64,000 nucleotides of DNA from Sphingomonas cavernae (GTDB lineage: Bacteria; Pseudomonadota; Alphaproteobacteria; Sphingomonadales; Sphingomonadaceae). Below are positions 59,523 to 64,000 of the stretch, piece after piece. Both the position numbers and the translations under genes were made by a program. Numbering within the stretch: the first letter of the stretch is position 1; every line of letters begins with the position of its first letter. The stretch lies in the NCBI RefSeq assembly GCF_003590775.1, contig NZ_QYUM01000004.1, forward strand, positions 434,001 to 498,000, read 5' to 3'. Under the pieces are notes generated by a model. It saw only the letters and a program-made list of their open reading frames with translations, was not told the DNA's origin and made no database searches.

Positions 59523-62258
59523 ATGCAGGAGTTCAGTCCACCTCGGCACGTCGCCAGATCTGCGACGCCGGATGCCGGACATATCCCAGTTCTCTTCCTG
59601 GCGATCGCGCTCGCCTGTTGCGTGGTCGTTCTGGCGGGTTGGGCACTTCGCCATCCCGAGATCGCCGGATTTGGCAATCGCGGCTATCCCATGCAGCCGG
59701 CGACCGCCACCGCGGTCGCGCTCACGGCGTTCGGCCTGATAGCGGCGATGGTCGGAAGGGCCATGCTCACCGTTGCCATTCTGTTGGCGCCATGCGCAAT
59801 TGCCGCGACTGCGCTCGCCCAGAATGTCGCTGGCATTTCGACGCATATCGATGCCTGGGCATTTGGCGACGTCCTGTCGCGCACGACCGGTCTTGCTCCG
59901 GCTCGCCCAGGCACGATGCCCGCGGTAGCCGTACTGCTGCTTGCGCTTGGCATTCTTATTTCACTGGGCGCTCGACGTCACCATGGTCAGCTCGTCGTAC
60001 TGATCGCCAGCCTTGCGCTCGGCATCGCGGTCATTGCGGGGGCTTCGGTGCCTCTCGGGCTGGACGCGCCTGCGAGTTGGGAGCGACACGCAACCATGTC
60101 ACTTCCCACCGCGACCTCGGTCGGGGCGCTAGCAATGGCGCTGATAATCTGGCGCCGTTATTTCGGATGGCCGGGCCTGCAGTCAACGCATGGTCTGGAG
60201 GGGCGTACGCTTCGCACCATTTTTGCACTTTGCGTGCTTGCGCCCGTTGCCTTTGCGTTGGCGCGACTATGGGCGTTGCAGAATACAACCATGCCTCTCA
60301 ACATGGCCGAGATCATCCACGCCAGCGCGCAGATCACGGTTTCGGCGGCCATCCTGATCTGGGCATGGTCGCGTATTGCACGCGAGCATGTTGCGCGGTG
60401 GGAAGTCACGCGGGCGCTTGATTCGGCGCCGATCGTCCTCACGGACATCAGTGGTGCAATCGTGCATTGGTCGGAAGGGTGTCAGCGGCTCTACGGATGG
60501 ACGGCGGCGGAAGTGGTCGGCCAGCGCAAACATGCGTTGACGGGCGCCCACACGACCGACCTTTGGACCACGATGATCCAGTGCCTCGAGGCGGGTGTGC
60601 CGTGGGAGGAGGAAATCACGGAATCCGCGCGCGACGGTACGACGCTCCACATATTGGAGCAGGCGCGTCTCGTACAAGCGCGAGACGACAGCGCGCCGGT
60701 GGTGGTCTTGTCGATGACCGATGTCACCGCGCGCAAGCGTACCGAAGAGGCGCTACGCGTCAGCGATGCACGCCTTGCGCTGGCCGTTGAGGCACTGGAA
60801 ATCGGCATTTTCGAATGGGACGTTTCCAACGACTGCTTGCGCCTGTCCGGCGAGGCGGAGAGGTTGCTTGGCGCGGCGCCCTCCGAGGCGGGATTTGAAC
60901 ACTGGCGCGAACAGATCCGGCAAAATTTCGATCGCGAGATTTTCCCCGGCGAGGACGAGGTGATCGCGCACCGCTTGCCGCGCTTCACCTTTCGCTTGCG
61001 CTCGAAAGCCAGCGAAGGACGTGTGCAGACGATAGAGGGGTGGGCGCGCTGCATCTATCATGACGACGGCCGGCTCGCACGCATGATCGGTATCATATTC
61101 GATGCCACCGAACGTGAGGAGCGCCAGGAGGCCCTTAAGGCGCGCGAAGCCGAATTGCGCTCGATCCTCGAAACCGTGCCGGACGCGATGGTAACAATGG
61201 ACGAGGCAGGCAACATCCGGTCTTTCAGTGCCACAGCCGAAGCACTCTTCGGCTACCGCGCGGACGAAGTGCTCGGCAGCAACATCGTGATGCTTATGCC
61301 CCAACGCTATCGCCGGCAGCATGAAAGCGCATTGGTGCGCTATCTCGACAGCGGTGAACCCCATCTGATCGGCCGCACCCGTACGATGACCGCGCTGCAC
61401 CGCAATGGCACCGAGATCCCGGTCGAGCTTGCTGTGGGCGAGGCGCATAACGGGCGCGAACGCCTCTTCATCGGTTTCGTGCGCAATATCGGCGAGCATC
61501 TCGCCGCGCAGACGCGGCTCGGTGAGCTGCGCGACCAGTTGCTTCACGTCTCGCGGCTGAGCGCGATGGGCGAAATGGCCGCAGGCCTCGCACATGAGCT
61601 CAATCAACCGCTTGCAGCCACCACCAATTTTCTCGGCGCGGCGGAAATGCTGCTTGCCGAAGACGAGGCGCGGCGCGAGCATGTTCGCGATCTTGTCCAG
61701 CTAGCTTCCGGGCAAGTGTTGCGCGCGGGTCATATCATTCGGCGCGTCCGCAACTTCGTTGCAAAGGGCGAAGTTGAAATCGGCGTCGAGCCGCTGCAGG
61801 AAATCGTGGCCGACGCAGTTCACCTCGTCCTTGCCGGCGCACAGCAACAAAAGGTCGAAATCCGCCGCGACCTCGACCCTGCGCATCCGCTGATTCTCGC
61901 TGACCGGGTGCAGGTGCAGCAGGTGCTCGTCAACGTCGTCCGCAACGCGCTTGAAGCGCTGGGCGAAAGCAGCAAGGGACGGGCAGAAATCGTGGTTGCC
62001 TCCCGCGGTGGCCCGGAAGGCATGGTGACTGTTACCGTCAGCGACAACGGCCCGGGCATTTCGCCCGACATATTGGAACGGCCATTCGAGCCGTTCGTCT
62101 CCACCAAGGCCTATGGCATGGGCGTCGGGCTGTCGATCTGCCGGCGTATCATCGAATCCCATGGCGGCAGCTTCGCCGCCCAAAACAAGGCCGACGGCGG
62201 CGCGGTGATCAGCCTCACCCTGCCCGCCGTCACGCAGACGGAACTCGCGACAGGATGA
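59523..62258 (+). CDS. fixL: Membrane-bound oxygen-sensor histidine kinase FixL
   Basis: 911 residues. Eight membrane helices occupy about 20-300, followed by three PAS domains (about 305-415, 425-545, 550-665) and a FixL-type kinase domain (His691 in GLAHELNQPLAA; NALEALGESS; DNGPGI; GMGVGLSICRRIIESHGG). In the third PAS domain His600 and Arg620, twenty residues apart, together with RY and PHLIG between them, match the heme-ligand His200 and distal Arg220 of rhizobial FixL. It should therefore be a heme oxygen sensor. The 8-helix N terminus is much larger than in rhizobial FixL. The ATG lacks a strong ribosome site. Confidence 0.88.
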   Translation: MQEFSPPRHVARSATPDAGHIPVLFLAIALACCVVVLAGWALRHPEIAGFGNRGYPMQPATATAVALTAFGLIAAMVGRAMLTVAILLAPCAIAATALAQNVAGISTHIDAWAFGDVLSRTTGLAPARPGTMPAVAVLLLALGILISLGARRHHGQLVVLIASLALGIAVIAGASVPLGLDAPASWERHATMSLPTATSVGALAMALIIWRRYFGWPGLQSTHGLEGRTLRTIFALCVLAPVAFALARLWALQNTTMPLNMAEIIHASAQITVSAAILIWAWSRIAREHVARWEVTRALDSAPIVLTDISGAIVHWSEGCQRLYGWTAAEVVGQRKHALTGAHTTDLWTTMIQCLEAGVPWEEEITESARDGTTLHILEQARLVQARDDSAPVVVLSMTDVTARKRTEEALRVSDARLALAVEALEIGIFEWDVSNDCLRLSGEAERLLGAAPSEAGFEHWREQIRQNFDREIFPGEDEVIAHRLPRFTFRLRSKASEGRVQTIEGWARCIYHDDGRLARMIGIIFDATEREERQEALKAREAELRSILETVPDAMVTMDEAGNIRSFSATAEALFGYRADEVLGSNIVMLMPQRYRRQHESALVRYLDSGEPHLIGRTRTMTALHRNGTEIPVELAVGEAHNGRERLFIGFVRNIGEHLAAQTRLGELRDQLLHVSRLSAMGEMAAGLAHELNQPLAATTNFLGAAEMLLAEDEARREHVRDLVQLASGQVLRAGHIIRRVRNFVAKGEVEIGVEPLQEIVADAVHLVLAGAQQQKVEIRRDLDPAHPLILADRVQVQQVLVNVVRNALEALGESSKGRAEIVVASRGGPEGMVTVTVSDNGPGISPDILERPFEPFVSTKAYGMGVGLSICRRIIESHGGSFAAQNKADGGAVISLTLPAVTQTELATG

Positions 62259-62875
62259 CGACAAGAAATCTCTACATCGTCGACGATGACGATATCGTGC
62301 GCTCTTCGTTGCAGAGCCTCATGTCGGTGATGCCGGATATGGCGATCCGCGGTTTTCGTTCGGGAGACGCATTCCTCGCCGCCGCGGACGCTCTCGCACC
62401 CGGGTGCCTGCTGCTCGACCTGCATATGCCCGGCACCTCGGGGATAGATGTGCTCAAGGCGATCGGCGTCCATCAATCAAGGTTTGTCGCGATTGTCCTC
62501 ACTGGTCAGGGCGACGTGTCGCTGGCGGTGCTCGCAATGAAGGCCGGGGCAATCGACTTCATCGAGAAACCCTGCGACCATCTGGCGCTCATCCAGGCAA
62601 TTGACCTCGCTTTTGCGCGTCAGGCGCATTCGAGCCTGGAGGTGGCGCGCGTCGAAGCTGCCGCGGCAAAGCTCGCCCTGCTGTCATCGCGCGAGCGCGA
62701 CGTGCTGCGCGGGCTTATCGATGGGCGCTCGAACAAGGCGATCGCCTATGATCTCGATATCAGTCCGCGCACGGTAGAGATCTACCGTGCCAAGGTGATG
62801 GAAAAGCTCGAAGTCCGGAGCCTTTCCGAAGCGCTTGGCATCGCCTTCGCCGGTGGCTGGTTTCCGGCGGGTTAA
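62255..62875 (+). CDS. fixJ: FixJ-family response regulator
   Basis: 206 residues. Receiver domain with acidic cluster Asp10-Asp12, Asp55 in CLLLDLHMPGTSG, Thr in VLTGQGD and Lys in IEKP; a LuxR-type helix-turn-helix follows (LSSRERDVLRGLIDGRSNKAIAYDLDISPRTVEIYRAKVMEKL). The ATG overlaps the fixL stop by four bases. It is the output of FixL; fixK is not in the window. Confidence 0.93.
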   Translation: MTTRNLYIVDDDDIVRSSLQSLMSVMPDMAIRGFRSGDAFLAAADALAPGCLLLDLHMPGTSGIDVLKAIGVHQSRFVAIVLTGQGDVSLAVLAMKAGAIDFIEKPCDHLALIQAIDLAFARQAHSSLEVARVEAAAAKLALLSSRERDVLRGLIDGRSNKAIAYDLDISPRTVEIYRAKVMEKLEVRSLSEALGIAFAGGWFPAG

Positions 62876-63246
62876 ACCGACACCATCTGCGCGCGCCACC
62901 GCTTGAGCAGTGCTACCACTCGCTCGGTTTCGCTGTCCCGAAGCACGATCGCGCAGCGCGGATCGTCTATGTCAGGGTGCGGCTTGCAGACGAACAGGAT
63001 CACGCCGTTACACCAGCCCCGCTGACGGATGGCGACGACGCGTTCGGACGGAGGCAGCCGCGGGGCGCCGGTATCGGTGATCAGCGTCGCCGACTCGCGC
63101 ATCCCCGCATCCAGCGCCGCATCGTCGAAATTGTCGACGATCATCATGATCTCGCCCGCCAGCCCGAGGCGTGCCGACCAAATGCTGCGCAGCGCTCGAT
63201 CCGCGATCGCGAGCACCACGATCTCTTCATCAAGGCTAGGCTTCAC
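62872..63246 (-). CDS. Degenerate receiver-like protein, FixT candidate
   Basis: 124 residues. Predicted pattern of alternating strands and helices fits a receiver: IVVLAIADRALR, EIMMIVDN, ATLITDTGAP with Asp58 where the phospho-acceptor would be, NGVILFVCK, CAIVLRDSETERVVALLKRW. The N-terminal acidic pair and the active-site lysine are missing. Three cysteines (79, 87, 98) are present. It is convergent with fixJ (four-base overlap of stops). FixT proteins are single-domain inhibitors of FixL and the Caulobacter one is reported to bind an Fe-S cluster, so this is a candidate; not proven. GTG 63246 has GGAG six bases upstream. Confidence 0.55.
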   Translation of the reverse strand: MKPSLDEEIVVLAIADRALRSIWSARLGLAGEIMMIVDNFDDAALDAGMRESATLITDTGAPRLPPSERVVAIRQRGWCNGVILFVCKPHPDIDDPRCAIVLRDSETERVVALLKRWRAQMVSV

Positions 63247-63358
63247 AGGGCACTCCGGGGCGATCTCGCGTGACGATTAACGGGGACGAATTGGTCCGGT
63301 GGCGGCAGCAAAGGACGCGATGGCAACCCACCGCGCACGATCCGCCGATCGCCAGCGA

Positions 63359-64000
63359 TCAGATTTCGATCGCCAGGTCCAGATAGCCATAATGGGTGTC
63401 CCCCGTTGCCGGAGCGTTGGGCGCTTCGGTCAGGAAACGGCCCTTGGCAAGCCAGGCCGCCCCCGTGTCGACGCGGAGCAGGTCTGGAATGATCCAGTAG
63501 CGCACGCGCCCCTCGACCTGATGACCCGCGAAGCGGCCGGTATCGCCGTTCCTGTCGCGTACGCCGGTCGACGAGAAGCTATCGGTCGCCTCATCCAGCC
63601 AAAGCGCGCGGTACATCAACGATGCGTCGAGACGCTTGTCGGGCTTCACGTCGAGCCGGACGCCGGGCGACGAAAGATTGGCCCGACCGACCGGACCGTA
63701 CAGGCTGGTCGGTCCAAACTCGAAGCGGCGCGCACCAAAGAGATTGTCGAAGCGATTGAAGGTCCGCGCCGACGGGCCATCGCCGCTCGCCTCGTCGAAA
63801 TGAACCGAAATGCGTGGCTTCAGCGGGCCATCGAACGTCTTGCCGATCTCGGCGTGGAGGAAATAGGCCGAAACATCGAGGTCGGTCAGGTCGGTGGTCG
63901 CGGTGCTGCTCCGCGTCTCGCCGAACTGATAGGCACCTTCCAGATCATAGTCGAAAGCGCCGTTGGCGGGCTTGCGGGACAAGCGAATGCCCGGCGTGAA
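63359..64000 (-). CDS. Alginate-export-type outer membrane barrel (5' part outside window)
   Basis: The last 213 codons of a longer gene; the start lies past the window edge. Alternating beta strands with aromatic girdles (RLDASLMYRALWLDEATD, GHQVEGRVRYWIIPDLLRVDTGAAWLAKGRFL) ending in LDLAIEI are typical of the alginate export family of outer-membrane channels. It could pass an anionic polymer or an aromatic or organic acid. The 112-base gap to the FixT-like gene shows nothing clear. Confidence 0.75.
   Translation of the reverse strand, partial: FTPGIRLSRKPANGAFDYDLEGAYQFGETRSSTATTDLTDLDVSAYFLHAEIGKTFDGPLKPRISVHFDEASGDGPSARTFNRFDNLFGARRFEFGPTSLYGPVGRANLSSPGVRLDVKPDKRLDASLMYRALWLDEATDSFSSTGVRDRNGDTGRFAGHQVEGRVRYWIIPDLLRVDTGAAWLAKGRFLTEAPNAPATGDTHYGYLDLAIEI

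Overview
The window is GC-rich, densely coding chromosomal DNA from an alphaproteobacterium, most likely a member of the Sphingomonadales. Supporting signs are the flagellar regulator FlaF, a plant/alphaproteobacterial-type glutamate-cysteine ligase, an RNase E with an acidic insertion inside its S1 domain, a FixL/FixJ oxygen-sensing pair, EcfG-like general-stress promoters, and many short palindromic intergenic repeats of the sort common in sphingomonads. The species cannot be named from sequence alone. I see no phage, insertion sequence, CRISPR array or plasmid function.

Layout. 1-20.6 kb is housekeeping: an HxlR regulator divergent from a glutathione S-transferase, an OPT transporter, an exported protein, a HerA/DUF853-type ATPase, a periplasmic protease beside its membrane neighbours HflK/HflC, the Fe-S carrier Mrp/ApbC, a CoA-binding protein, a TSUP permease, an inositol-monophosphatase-like enzyme, PmbA, UbiA, RsmE, GshA, a secreted protein with an internal duplication, an ICMT-like membrane protein and a cell-wall amidase. 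20.6-28.9 kb holds rne with a long structured leader, an M48 protease-TPR protein, a DsbA-like oxidoreductase, an OmpR/EnvZ-type pair and an EF-hand protein. 28.9-36 kb is more mixed: an unrecognised membrane protein next to tRNA-Gly, an Rrf2 regulator, two small proteins under facing EcfG-like promoters, an NsrR-trHb-Hmp nitric-oxide module, tRNA-Tyr, RlmB, a lipoprotein and a ferredoxin. 36-43 kb has an ABC exporter, a GDSL esterase, an XRE regulator with a degenerate S24-like sensor and a GGDEF-EAL protein.

43-59.3 kb is a flagellar and chemotaxis block. One leftward unit runs flgC-fliE-fliQ-fliR-flhB-flgI-flgJ-flgN. A rightward unit runs fliN-fliO-fliP. A long leftward unit led by motA runs STAS-cheY-cheA-cheW-cheR-cheB-cheY-cheD-small protein-motB-fliL-PilZ. 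flaF diverges from motA. An element TCCTATAAT or close to it recurs upstream of motA, flaF, flgC, fliN and the GGDEF-EAL gene and may be their common promoter element. The small protein between motB and cheD carries the D-x3-Q signature of CheZ/CheT phosphatases.

59.5-63.3 kb encodes a membrane-bound FixL with the heme-PAS residues conserved, FixJ, and a convergent degenerate receiver-like protein that may be a FixT-type feedback inhibitor. The window ends inside an outer-membrane alginate-export-type barrel gene. The strongest leads are the FixT-like and CheT-like small proteins, the shared flagellar promoter element, the paired NsrR operators and the paired stress promoters.
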